From Planctomycetota bacterium (GTDB lineage Bacteria; Planctomycetota; Phycisphaerae; Phycisphaerales; SM1A02): a stretch of 51,110 bases of DNA. The notes under the pieces were generated by a model, which was not told where the DNA came from, made no database searches, and was given only the letters and a program-made list of their open reading frames with translations. Shown piece by piece: positions 1 through 6,823 of the stretch (position 1 is its first letter; the number at the start of each line of letters is the position of its first letter). The stretch covers positions 1 through 51,110 of the forward strand of contig VGYB01000012.1 of assembly GCA_016873115.1 (NCBI GenBank), read 5' to 3'. The translations under genes and the position numbers were made by a program.

Positions 1-212
1 GTGGCGGCGAATCACGCGCGGTCCGAGATGGAACCGGCGCCATGCGCGCGTACTCCGACATGGTGTACGGCGTACGCAAGAACGACGAGCAGTACCGCAC
101 AGCATGCAAAGACGTGCTGCTGCAGTACTGCAAACTTGACACCCTCGCCATGGTCATGGTGTGGGTGCATTGGAGTTCTGGTCAGAAAATTCAACCGAAA
201 GTAGGCGCATGA
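1..212 (+). CDS. C-terminal end of a DUF2779-family protein (5' truncated by window edge)
   Basis: The reading frame is open from the first bases (codons in phase with position 3) to a TGA at 210-212. The peptide contains RDGTGAMRAYSDMVYG and then LLQYCKLDTLAMVMVW, which is the characteristic C-terminal end of DUF2779 proteins, a family usually linked to RecB/PD-(D/E)XK-like nucleases. Only about 69 residues lie in the window, so the catalytic part, start and promoter cannot be seen. The stop overlaps the ATG of the next gene (ATGA at 209-212), suggesting translational coupling. Assignment rests on recalled family motif similarity. Confidence 0.7.
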   Translation, partial: GGESRAVRDGTGAMRAYSDMVYGVRKNDEQYRTACKDVLLQYCKLDTLAMVMVWVHWSSGQKIQPKVGA

Positions 213-799
213 TGTCCAACGAAGTCGATGGCAACCAGATTCTTCACCCATTCGGCCCCTTTGATCTGGTTGTGAGTCCATACAGACGCGGCGGGCGGAG
301 GGTGGATGTCAAGCGGTCTAAGTCCGCAATCCTCTCCCGAATCCAAGAGATGCAGGCCGAACAAAGCGGGCTTTGCGGAGACCTGAGCCGCAAAAATGGA
401 CTCTACGTCTTTGCAATCAAAACTCCGGGAAGAGATGGTCCAATCAGGCCGTACTACGTGGGCAAGACAGACAAGCAAGGTCTGCTAGAAGAGGCGTTCG
501 GTCCACACCAGCAGACGGCCTACAACCACGCGGTCTGCCTCGCCAAAGGCGCACCCGTAATGTACTTCATCGCTCCGGGAGGCAATAAGACAAAGCTCAA
601 GAGGCAACTCGTGATTGATTGGGAGCGTATCTTGATTTACCTCGCATACTCCGCGAACATCGATCTCTGTAACACCCATCACGTCCCCAGCACTGTGAGA
701 ATCGAGGGAGTGCGCCTACTCAGGCACCAAGGTAATCACTCCCGTGGGCAGGCAAATCGGACCGCGGCAACTGAGTTGAACAAACTCTTTGATCTCTGA
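209..799 (+). CDS. putative GIY-YIG-like protein
   Basis: A 196-residue protein starting MMSNEVDGNQ. The ATG at 209 overlaps the upstream stop, which is why it is preferred over an in-frame ATG at 161 inside the DUF2779 gene. GLYVF (about residue 66) and, about 18 residues later, YYVGKT resemble the two beta-strand signatures of the GIY-YIG nuclease fold. The usual downstream catalytic Arg and Glu cannot be placed with confidence, so nuclease activity is not claimed. The C-terminus is basic (RGQANR). Coupling to a DUF2779 gene suggests a joint function in nucleic-acid processing or defence; that is inference. Confidence 0.6.
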   Translation: MMSNEVDGNQILHPFGPFDLVVSPYRRGGRRVDVKRSKSAILSRIQEMQAEQSGLCGDLSRKNGLYVFAIKTPGRDGPIRPYYVGKTDKQGLLEEAFGPHQQTAYNHAVCLAKGAPVMYFIAPGGNKTKLKRQLVIDWERILIYLAYSANIDLCNTHHVPSTVRIEGVRLLRHQGNHSRGQANRTAATELNKLFDL

Positions 800-835
800 A
801 TAGTTGCAGGTTGCTCTGCTAGCGGTCGCGCCGAC

Positions 836-1048
836 ATGCACTCAAACTTCGTCCGCAGCTTCAAGGGCAAGGTCCAGTTTCTCCTGCCACCGGCCGGCAC
901 GCCGTACTGCTCGTTCGGTGCCGACGCGGTGTCGGCCGTCGTGCAGGGTGACAACGTGATCGTGCAGTGCGACGACGGACGCACCCAGGTCTGGAAGATC
1001 AACCCGAGCGGCAAGTCGGTGGTGGGGCCGGTGAAGACAATCCGGTGA
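836..1048 (+). CDS. 70-aa hypothetical protein, copy 1 of a paralogous pair
   Basis: A short protein (MHSNFVRSFKGK...) ending VWKINPSGKSVVGPVKTIR. It closely matches the 70-aa protein at 2156-2368: both share GADAVSA(V/I)VQGD, VQC.DGRTQ(V/I)WKINPSG and a GP(V/I)(K/R)(T/S)IR tail, with more divergence in the first third. Conservation of protein sequence between two copies supports a real gene. Alternating hydrophobic and polar residues suggest a small beta-rich soluble domain; there is no signal peptide or membrane segment. Family and function are not recognised. Confidence 0.6.
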   Translation: MHSNFVRSFKGKVQFLLPPAGTPYCSFGADAVSAVVQGDNVIVQCDDGRTQVWKINPSGKSVVGPVKTIR

Positions 1049-1390
1049 GGCCGCGCCGAGCCACGGTGCCGTTCAGCGGGCTGCGGCAGCCCTGCTGCAA
1101 CTTCCGCAACGACAGCTCGCGCCCGGCGTGAGTCACCCGCGCAGAGCAGCCCCCAATTCGTGCAAGATCGGCGAACCACTTTCATGGTTTTCGTGCTCGC
1201 AGGTAGACGGGACTAGATCGATCCCAGCACCATTGCCGTGTGTACTGGTCTCCGTAGGTGAGTCTGGGGCAACTCAAGGATGCGCACGATGGCGGCTCGG
1301 ATCTGCTCTTCGTTCATTGGCATCGCCAACGGCCTCCGGGGAAACCGCGAATCCTACAATCCGTCACAACGGACGGGACTCGTCGCGGCG
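1049..1390. other. intergenic stretch with no convincing plus-strand gene
   Basis: Between the first 70-aa gene and the tandem duplication I see no plus-strand gene. A 146-codon plus-strand frame from 1128 has arginine/serine-rich composition typical of a spurious GC-rich frame and shifts in meaning through the duplication. The only candidate is the short minus-strand ORF at 1213-1323. Confidence 0.5.
1213..1323 (-). CDS. possible 36-aa small ORF or gene remnant
   Basis: A minus-strand frame of 36 codons begins MPMNEEQIRAAIVRILEL and ends at TAG (1213-1215). Its composition is more protein-like than the surrounding shadow frames. A GGAGG lies about 10 nt before the ATG and a TAGGAT hexamer lies further upstream. 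It could be a genuine small protein or the 5' remnant of a decayed gene. No family is recognised. Confidence 0.3.
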   Translation of the reverse strand: MPMNEEQIRAAIVRILELPQTHLRRPVHTAMVLGSI

Positions 1391-1638
1391 GTCGGGCCGA
1401 TCGGTTCCGCGCACGCCGCGAGCCCTCGCCGTGAAGAGGCATGACACATGGGGCCCACGAGACTTTCCGAATTCCTTCGTCAGGCGCGCGAGTCGGCCGG
1501 ACTTCGTCCCGGCGGTCGGGCCGATCGATTCCGCGCACGCCGCGAGCCCTCGCCGTGAAGAGGCATGACACATGGGGCCCACGAGACTTTCCGAATTCCT
1601 TCGTCAGGCGCGCGAGTCGGCCGGACTTCGTCCCGGCG
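1391..1638. repeat. 124-bp near-perfect tandem duplication
   Basis: The segment 1391-1514 is repeated head to tail at 1515-1638. The only difference I found is one base (ATCGGTTCC against ATCGATTCC). The unit contains the upstream region, the GAAGAGG ribosome-binding site and the first ~22 codons of the XRE gene that starts at 1572. The upstream copy therefore carries a second ATG (1448). Because 124 is not a multiple of three, translation from that ATG is thrown into another frame at the junction. Near-identity implies a recent event. Confidence 0.9.
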
Positions 1639-2093
1639 AGTTGGCGCTGCGGGCCGGCTGGAAGAGCGGCGAAGTCGGGGGCAACTTCATCGCGAAGCTC
1701 GAGCGCGACGGCGACACCGTCGCCTCGGACGCGGAGATCGGCCGGATCGCGAGTGCCCTCGCGATCTCTCCGGAGAAGGTCGCCACGCTTGAGAGCGATG
1801 AGCGGCGCAACGCGCGGGCAGCATGGGAGGCATGGGCTCGCGAGCCGGTCCCGATCTCACTCATGGTGCGCATGATGCCAACGGTGTGGCAGCGCATCTC
1901 CATTCCCGATGGTTTGACGGATCGGAGCGACATCCTGTCTTGGGCCCGCGACCACCCAACCTATTCAAGACTCGTCCGCTGCCTGGTGTGGAGCCGCACA
2001 GAGTCGACGTATCTTCGCGAGGACGGATCGTCGTACGATGCCCGCTCGGGATTCGGGGATCCCGATGCCGGACCGGGGACCTCGATTCGGTAG
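1572..2093 (+). CDS. small XRE-family (helix-turn-helix) transcriptional regulator
   Basis: A 173-residue protein. Residues 1-55 resemble the Cro/CI-type HTH: LSEFLRQARESAGLRPGELA, then GGNFIAKLERDGDTV, then IGRIASALAISPEKV. The rest (EAWAREPVPISLMVRMMPTVW...) has no recognised domain. Translation starts at the ATG preceded by GAAGAGG with 8-nt spacing. The promoter region and first codons are duplicated upstream (1391-1638), so an out-of-frame decoy start lies 124 bp away. It sits between two genes for paralogous 70-aa proteins and may regulate them; this is inference from position. Confidence 0.7.
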   Translation: MGPTRLSEFLRQARESAGLRPGELALRAGWKSGEVGGNFIAKLERDGDTVASDAEIGRIASALAISPEKVATLESDERRNARAAWEAWAREPVPISLMVRMMPTVWQRISIPDGLTDRSDILSWARDHPTYSRLVRCLVWSRTESTYLREDGSSYDARSGFGDPDAGPGTSIR

Positions 2094-2155
2094 TGCCCGC
2101 AAGCCGGCCGTCCATTCGCCGCAGGCCATCTTCCTCTCTTCACGGGGTCTTCCTC

Positions 2156-2368
2156 ATGCGCCAGAACGTCGTTCGCGTCGTCAACGGCAAGGTCCAGTTG
2201 CTGCTGCTCCCAACCAGCACGCCCGTCCACATCTTCGGGGCCGACGCGGTTTCGGCCATCGTGCAGGGCGACACGGTCGTGGTGCAGTGCAAAGATGGCC
2301 GAACGCAGATCTGGAAGATCAACCCCAGTGGAACATCAGTATCAGGACCGATCCGCAGCATTCGATGA
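2156..2368 (+). CDS. 70-aa hypothetical protein, copy 2 of a paralogous pair
   Basis: The protein MRQNVVRVVNGK... is the same length as the 836-1048 protein and shares its central and C-terminal blocks (FGADAVSA, VVVQCKDGRTQIWKINPSG, GPIRSIR). The ATG at 2156 is chosen by alignment with the paralog; the open frame extends upstream to 1823, but that part overlaps the XRE gene in another frame. Function unknown. The pair enclosing a regulator suggests a duplicated cassette. Confidence 0.6.
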   Translation: MRQNVVRVVNGKVQLLLLPTSTPVHIFGADAVSAIVQGDTVVVQCKDGRTQIWKINPSGTSVSGPIRSIR

Positions 2369-2435
2369 AGTCAGCCATCCGCGATCGGGGCGAGCACTTC
2401 CGGACAGGGCGGAGCGAGGATGTGCAAGGTGACGC

Positions 2436-3080
2436 TCAGTGGCCCGCCGCGGCCATCGGCCCCTTGATCCACACCGCTGCGAGCGCCAAGCCGATGCCCG
2501 CGAGGATCTGGATCGTGAAAGCGAGGTTGAAGGCTCCGGTGTAGGTAGCGCCCTCGTGACCGAAGCACTGACTGATCAGTCGTCGGATGGGGTGCCGATC
2601 CAAGCCCTGGCTTGAGTCACGCTTCCCTCGAACCTTGCCTTCATCAACCTGCATCACGCGGTCTGTGGCAACGAAACATGGATCCGACTCAAGCTCTCTC
2701 AACGCGCGCCGTGCCGTCGACACCAACCGACAGCTTCGAATGTCAACGATGCAGAAGACCAGTCCCATGGCGACATGGACAAACCCCATGGCCACCACAA
2801 GTTGCCAAGGACACTTCTCGAAGGCAACGATGGACCCCGTGATCGCAGCGGCAGCCACGATGGCGTAGAAGTTGAAGGATTTCATGCGTTGGTCGGCCGC
2901 ATGACTGAACAGTTGAAGGAGGTACTCCTGCCTGCCCAGTCGTACGTCGAGGTCGAATCTTCGAAGCTCCAATTCCAACTCGCGTTGCCCCACGCTGGGT
3001 TCATCACCGTCGTTTTGGGCCTCACATCGCGGTCCTGAGGCTTCCACGGGGTCACGCGATACACTCTGTTCAGTGCTCAT
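2436..3080 (-). CDS. hypothetical membrane protein
   Basis: A 214-residue protein. Its acidic N-terminal half (QRELELELRRFDLDVRLGRQEYLLQLF) is probably helical or coiled. Three hydrophobic segments follow, near residues 70-85 (FYAIVAAAAITGSIVAF), 93-113 (LVVAMGFVHVAMGLVFCIV) and 183-205 (FNLAFTIQILAGIGLALAAVW), with a charged cytoplasm-like linker between the second and third. No family is recognised with confidence. A TAAACT hexamer ends 6 nt before the ATG, so its mRNA is probably leaderless. It is divergent from the 3164 gene. Confidence 0.65.
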   Translation of the reverse strand: MSTEQSVSRDPVEASGPRCEAQNDGDEPSVGQRELELELRRFDLDVRLGRQEYLLQLFSHAADQRMKSFNFYAIVAAAAITGSIVAFEKCPWQLVVAMGFVHVAMGLVFCIVDIRSCRLVSTARRALRELESDPCFVATDRVMQVDEGKVRGKRDSSQGLDRHPIRRLISQCFGHEGATYTGAFNLAFTIQILAGIGLALAAVWIKGPMAAAGH

Positions 3081-3086
3081 GATTTG

Positions 3087-3092
3087 AGTTTA
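3087..3092 (-). promoter_or_regulatory. -10-like hexamer TAAACT
   Basis: TAAACT on the minus strand ends 6 nt before the ATG of the 2436-3080 gene. The expected transcription start would fall on or next to the start codon. No clear -35 is visible. Confidence 0.45.
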
Positions 3093-3150
3093 GCACCAGA
3101 CGCTCCCGGATCTGACCGTCGCAACAAGTCCTTTGTGCGGACGAGTTCGA

Positions 3151-3156
3151 TACCCT
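3151..3156 (+). promoter_or_regulatory. -10-like hexamer TACCCT
   Basis: TACCCT lies 7 nt before the ATG at 3164, with no Shine-Dalgarno between. This is the same spacing as at many other operon-first genes in the window. Confidence 0.45.
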
Positions 3157-3163
3157 TCCCCCC

Positions 3164-3670
3164 ATGCCGTCCGACCTCGATCTCACCTTTGATGTGGTGT
3201 TCACGGATGCCTCGAAACTCAAGGAGCTCGTTGCGTCGCTCGCGCGGACCAGCGACGAAGAGATCGACTACCAACTCGAGGCCCATCTGGAAGCCTTGAC
3301 GGCGTCCCTCTCCGAGCGGACCGCAGCCACGATGACCGCGCTGGCCAAGCGCAAGAAGAGCATGACTGACCTCGGCACTGCCCTACGGACGGTCTGGCTC
3401 GAGGGTGATGTCCCGCGGTGCGGTGCCGAGCTCAAGGTCCGCGCGGCTGAAGCGCTCGGGGCATGGAGCGCTGCCTCCAAGGAGCCGAAGGCAGACATCG
3501 TGAAACGTCTCAAGTCAAAGCGATTTGAGCACCGGATGTGGGCAGCGCGGGCAGTTCGCGCCGCAGATTGGGTCGACGCGGACAAACTGCTCGCACCCTT
3601 GGCGACCGATCCGTACGAAGACGACAACGGCTTCTTCTTGGTGCGGGAAGCCGCCGGTTTCCACGACTGA
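3164..3670 (+). CDS. hypothetical protein with HEAT-like helices
   Basis: A 168-residue soluble protein. The C-terminal two thirds have HEAT-like helical repeats: LKVRAAEALGAWSAASKE, then KRFEHRMWAARAVRAADWVD, then LVREAAGFHD. There is no signal peptide or membrane segment. The start is supported by a TACCCT hexamer 7 nt upstream. HEAT-like scaffolds usually bind proteins; no partner can be named. It is followed 76 bp later by the Skp-like gene. Confidence 0.6.
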   Translation: MPSDLDLTFDVVFTDASKLKELVASLARTSDEEIDYQLEAHLEALTASLSERTAATMTALAKRKKSMTDLGTALRTVWLEGDVPRCGAELKVRAAEALGAWSAASKEPKADIVKRLKSKRFEHRMWAARAVRAADWVDADKLLAPLATDPYEDDNGFFLVREAAGFHD

Positions 3671-3746
3671 ACGACGGCAACCGCGGGCCTGGCTGGGACA
3701 CTCCGCCGCCCCATGCCCCCCGCCACCGCGGACTAGCATCGGCATC

Positions 3747-4463
3747 ATGAAGCTTCCCAGCGCCATCGTGGCCGGTGCCTGCGCCGGCGCCGTCGCCAGC
3801 CTGCTCGTCACCGCCCTGCCCGCGCGCACCGTCGTCGCGGATGCCGTGCCCGCCACGGACCTCGGGCCGGCCGACCGCCTGCTGCTCTCGGGCACCGACG
3901 GCAAGGAACCGCTGGCGATCGTCAACCGCAACGGTGCCCCCGGCTGGGGGCAGGGCGCGCGCGCCTGGAACATCGGCGCACTGCATGTGAGCAAGATCCT
4001 GAACAAGGTGATCGAGGGCGAGCGCTACGCAACTGAGCGCGACGCGGTCGCCGAGGAGGAGCGCAAGGGCCGCGAGGACTTCGACCGCCGCTTCGCCGAA
4101 CTGCGCGACAAGTACGGCCAGATCAAGCCCGACAGCCCCGAGCGCGCCGAAGCTGAGCAGGCGATCGGCGCCTTCCGCCAGGAGTTCGAGATCTGGTCGC
4201 GCGGCATGCGCGAAGCGCAGGCCAAGCTCTTCTCCGAGCAGTACGACCGCGCCTACAAGGACCTGCGCGAAGCCACGCAAGTCGTGTCCGATCGCCAGGG
4301 CATCGACCTCGTGCTGCGCTTCATCCCCCCTGCCGATGCGCTCGAGCCCGGCGAACCCGCGAGCGTCTTCCTGCAGCTGCAGGCGCGCACCTTCGTGACC
4401 ATGCCTGAGTCGATCGACCTCACGCAGGATGTCGCCAAGGAACTCAACATCACCCTCGACTGA
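3747..4463 (+). CDS. OmpH/Skp-family periplasmic chaperone-like protein
   Basis: A 238-residue protein with a signal-peptide-like N-terminus (MKLPSAIVAGACAGAVASLLV...). The central part is a long charged helical/coiled-coil stretch (ERDAVAEEERKGREDFDRRF ... IGAFRQEFEIWSRGMREAQA), followed by a short strand-rich ending (GIDLVLRF, ARTFVTM, DLTQDVAKELN). This is the OmpH/Skp architecture of periplasmic holdases for outer-membrane proteins. The ATG at 3747 follows TAGCAT by 7 nt. It is followed 11 bp later by a second protein of similar layout, so the two are probably co-transcribed. Confidence 0.65.
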   Translation: MKLPSAIVAGACAGAVASLLVTALPARTVVADAVPATDLGPADRLLLSGTDGKEPLAIVNRNGAPGWGQGARAWNIGALHVSKILNKVIEGERYATERDAVAEEERKGREDFDRRFAELRDKYGQIKPDSPERAEAEQAIGAFRQEFEIWSRGMREAQAKLFSEQYDRAYKDLREATQVVSDRQGIDLVLRFIPPADALEPGEPASVFLQLQARTFVTMPESIDLTQDVAKELNITLD

Positions 4464-4474
4464 CAGGAACCACC

Positions 4475-5230
4475 ATGCGCGCCATGACCTTGGTCGTCAC
4501 CACCCTCACCGCGGCCCTTGCATTCGGATTCGCTTGGGGGCTCGTGTCGACTGACGCGACGGCGAACACTACGCCCGCTGATCCGCCCGCACCCGCCAAG
4601 GCCGCCGCGACCGGCGCCATCGGCTGCGCCGATGCACGCAGCGTGATGCAGGCCTACCTCTACCGCGACTCGACGCTCGAAGCGATGACCGCGGCGCTCG
4701 ATGCGAGCGACGACCGTTGGCAGAAGGCCAACGACGCGTTCCTGAAGGCGCAGCGCGAAGCGTTCTCCAGCGGCGAGGACGGCCCGAGCGAAGACCAATG
4801 GAAGGCCGTCGAGGTCGCGCGACTGGGCCTGCTTGAGGTGCACCAAGCGATCAGCGAGTCCTTCGACAAGGTGCTCAGCGAGCGCGCCCGATCGGCACAG
4901 CGCGATGTTTCGGCCGCCATCGAGCGCGTGGCCCAGGCCCGCGGCTGCTCGGCCGTGCACCAGCGCAGCGCGCTCTGGGGGCGTGAACTTCCCGACGACG
5001 AGTACACCGACACCTTCGAGGAGTCCTCGCTGCTCTGGGCCGAGGGGCTGATCGAACTCAACGACGACCTGCTCAAGGATCTCGGGCTGCCGCGCGATGC
5101 GCTCGAGCCGAAGTCCCCCCAGGCCGATCGCGTCGAAGCGCTCTTCGCGCGCTTCCAACTGATGACGACCGTGCAGCCGCCTGAGCTCCCTGAACACGAC
5201 GACGACGCGCCGGCCGACCCGGACATGTGA
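4475..5230 (+). CDS. secreted helical protein, possible second Skp/OmpH-like paralog
   Basis: A 251-residue protein with a signal peptide (MRAMTLVVTTLTAALAFGFAWG). A long alpha-helical region follows (ADARSVMQAYLYRDSTLEAM ... VHQAISESFDKVLSERARSA), with an acidic tail ending DDDAPADPDM. It lies 11 bp after the Skp-like gene and has an AGGA ribosome-binding site, as expected for the second gene of an operon. Skp-like assignment is weaker than for its neighbour and rests on context and helical character. Transcription converges with lipB. Confidence 0.55.
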   Translation: MRAMTLVVTTLTAALAFGFAWGLVSTDATANTTPADPPAPAKAAATGAIGCADARSVMQAYLYRDSTLEAMTAALDASDDRWQKANDAFLKAQREAFSSGEDGPSEDQWKAVEVARLGLLEVHQAISESFDKVLSERARSAQRDVSAAIERVAQARGCSAVHQRSALWGRELPDDEYTDTFEESSLLWAEGLIELNDDLLKDLGLPRDALEPKSPQADRVEALFARFQLMTTVQPPELPEHDDDAPADPDM

Positions 5231-5272
5231 TCGCGGTTCCCACACGCCGGCGCGTGCCGTCACCGATCTGCA

Positions 5273-5971
5273 TCAGGTCGGATTGGTTGCGGCGCGTGCG
5301 CGGGCAAGCAGCTCGGCCACCTGCCGCTGCGCCTGCTTGGCGAGTTCTTCGCGCACCGCGGCGAAGCTCGGGCACGATGCACCGAGCTCGGCCGCCATGC
5401 TCGTGACGGGCCGACCCACGAGCCCGCACGGCACGATCAGCCCGAAGTGCGACAGATCGGGCGCAACATTCAAGGCCAGCCCATGCATGGTCACATACCG
5501 GCTCGCACGCACGCCGAGCGCGCAGATCTTGCGAAGTGGTTCAGGCCCGACCCAGACGCCGGTGGCCGTGGCATCGCGCTCGCCCGCGATGCCGAAGCTC
5601 GCGAGCGTGCCCAGCACGATCGCCTCGAGCAGGCGCATGTGGCCATGGATCCCGATGCCGAGCCGGTTGAGGTCGAAGATCGCATACGCGACCAGTTGCC
5701 CCGGGCCGTGGTAGGTGATGTCGCCGCCACGATCGGTCTCGCGCACGCTCACGCCGGCGCGCTCGAGCATGTCGGGCGTGGCGAGCAGGTTCGCGGCCGC
5801 TCCTGACCGGCGCGAGACCGTGACCACGGGATCATGCTCGAGCAGGAGCAGGTGCATCGGCTCCGCGGGGCCGCCGTCACGGGCGGCGACCACGCGCGCA
5901 TGGAGTGCGCGCTGCTCGGCGAGCGCCTCGTCGTAGCCGATGCGGCCCAGATCGTGGATCATGGGTTCCAT
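5273..5971 (-). CDS. lipB: octanoyl-[acyl-carrier-protein]:protein octanoyltransferase (lipoate biosynthesis)
   Basis: LipB moves octanoyl from octanoyl-ACP to lipoyl domains, the first step of de novo lipoate assembly. The 232-residue length fits. Visible motifs: RGGDITYHGPGQLVAY (His/Gly-rich site), RKICALGVRASRYVTMHGLALNV with the conserved Lys, and IVPCGLVGRPVTSM with the acyl-carrying Cys. Start at 5971 (MEPMIHDLG) is supported by TAGACT 11 nt upstream; an alternative ATG is at 5962. It is divergent from lpxA with 37 bp between starts. No lipA is seen nearby. Confidence 0.93.
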   Translation of the reverse strand: MEPMIHDLGRIGYDEALAEQRALHARVVAARDGGPAEPMHLLLLEHDPVVTVSRRSGAAANLLATPDMLERAGVSVRETDRGGDITYHGPGQLVAYAIFDLNRLGIGIHGHMRLLEAIVLGTLASFGIAGERDATATGVWVGPEPLRKICALGVRASRYVTMHGLALNVAPDLSHFGLIVPCGLVGRPVTSMAAELGASCPSFAAVREELAKQAQRQVAELLARARAATNPT

Positions 5972-5982
5972 GACGGTGCCGG

Positions 5983-5998
5983 AGTCTACGACTACAGT
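5983..5998. promoter_or_regulatory. back-to-back divergent -10 elements of lipB and lpxA
   Basis: Minus-strand TAGACT (5983-5988) lies 11 nt before the lipB ATG. Plus-strand TACAGT (5993-5998) lies 10 nt before the lpxA ATG. Only 4 bp separate them, so the two RNA polymerase footprints overlap and the promoters should be mutually exclusive. Confidence 0.45.
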
Positions 5999-6008
5999 CC
6001 GGCGGTCC

Positions 6009-6803
6009 ATGATCCACCCCAGCGCAGTCATCGAGGGCAACATCACCATCGGCGAGGGCTGCGAGATCGGCCCCCACTGCACGATTCGCGGCACCGTCAC
6101 GCTCGGAGCGGGCAATCGCCTGATCGCCGGCGTGCACCTGTCGGGCCCGCTCACGATGGGCGAGGGCAACCTCATGTTCCCCGGCTGCTGCCTGGGCTTT
6201 GCGCCGCAGGATGTCGGGTTCCCCTGGGACAAGCCGGGAGCGGGCCTTGAGATCGGCAGCCACAACACCTTCCGCGAGAATGTGGCGATCCACCGGGGCA
6301 AGACCGACCAGCCCACGCGCGTGGGCCATCACACCTACTGGATGAGCTGCTCGCACGCCGGGCACGACTGCCAGGTGGGCGACCGCTGCATCATCGGCAG
6401 TGGATCGCTGCTCGCCGGCCATGTCGAGCTCGCCGACCGCGTGCTCATGTCGGGCAACACGAGCCTGCACCAATTCGTGCGCGTGGGCACGGGTGCCATG
6501 CTCGGCGGCCATGCCGGCAGCGTGCGCGATGTCCTGCCCTGGTTCACGGTGACTGCGATGAACTATTGCGGCAGCGTGAATGTCGTGGGCCTGCGCCGCA
6601 ATGGCTTCACGGTCGAGCAGATCGACACGGTGCGCTGGATCTACCGCACGCTCTGCCTCTCGCGCAGCCTGCCGAGTGCGCGCGTGGCGGCCGTGCGCGA
6701 GCGCGCCGGCGATCCCCTGGTCGACGAATACCTGCGCTTCATCGATGCCTCCAAGCGCGGACTCTGCCTGCGCGGCGGCCGCCGCACCAGCGACGAGGGG
6801 TGA
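6009..6803 (+). CDS. lpxA: acyl-ACP--UDP-N-acetylglucosamine O-acyltransferase (lipid A biosynthesis)
   Basis: This 264-residue left-handed beta-helix protein matches LpxA length (E. coli about 262). Hexapeptide repeats start at once (IHPSAVIEGNITIGEGCEIG). GHHTYWMSCSHAGHDCQVG aligns with the catalytic His region of LpxA (AHIAHDCTVG in E. coli). LAGHVELADRVLMSGNTSLHQFVRVG and the C-terminal helical part (VGLRRNGFTVEQIDTVRWIY) are also LpxA-like. It performs the first step of lipid A synthesis in the cytoplasm, implying an LPS-bearing outer membrane. It is divergent from lipB and followed 20 bp later by the metallohydrolase gene. Confidence 0.88.
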   Translation: MIHPSAVIEGNITIGEGCEIGPHCTIRGTVTLGAGNRLIAGVHLSGPLTMGEGNLMFPGCCLGFAPQDVGFPWDKPGAGLEIGSHNTFRENVAIHRGKTDQPTRVGHHTYWMSCSHAGHDCQVGDRCIIGSGSLLAGHVELADRVLMSGNTSLHQFVRVGTGAMLGGHAGSVRDVLPWFTVTAMNYCGSVNVVGLRRNGFTVEQIDTVRWIYRTLCLSRSLPSARVAAVRERAGDPLVDEYLRFIDASKRGLCLRGGRRTSDEG

Positions 6804-6808
6804 GGGCC

Positions 6809-6814
6809 TACACT
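6809..6814 (+). promoter_or_regulatory. -10-like hexamer TACACT
   Basis: TACACT sits 9 nt before the ATG at 6824, between lpxA and the metallohydrolase gene, suggesting the latter has its own promoter. Confidence 0.4.
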
Positions 6815-6823
6815 CCCCACGCC

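Noticed and set aside
1128-1568. 146-codon plus-strand ORF
   Set aside because: Frame changes meaning across the 124-bp duplication, is Ser/Arg-rich, and has no RBS or motif.
1441-1875. 144-codon plus-strand ORF starting in the first duplicate
   Set aside because: It arises from the frame shift caused by the duplication and overlaps the XRE gene out of frame.
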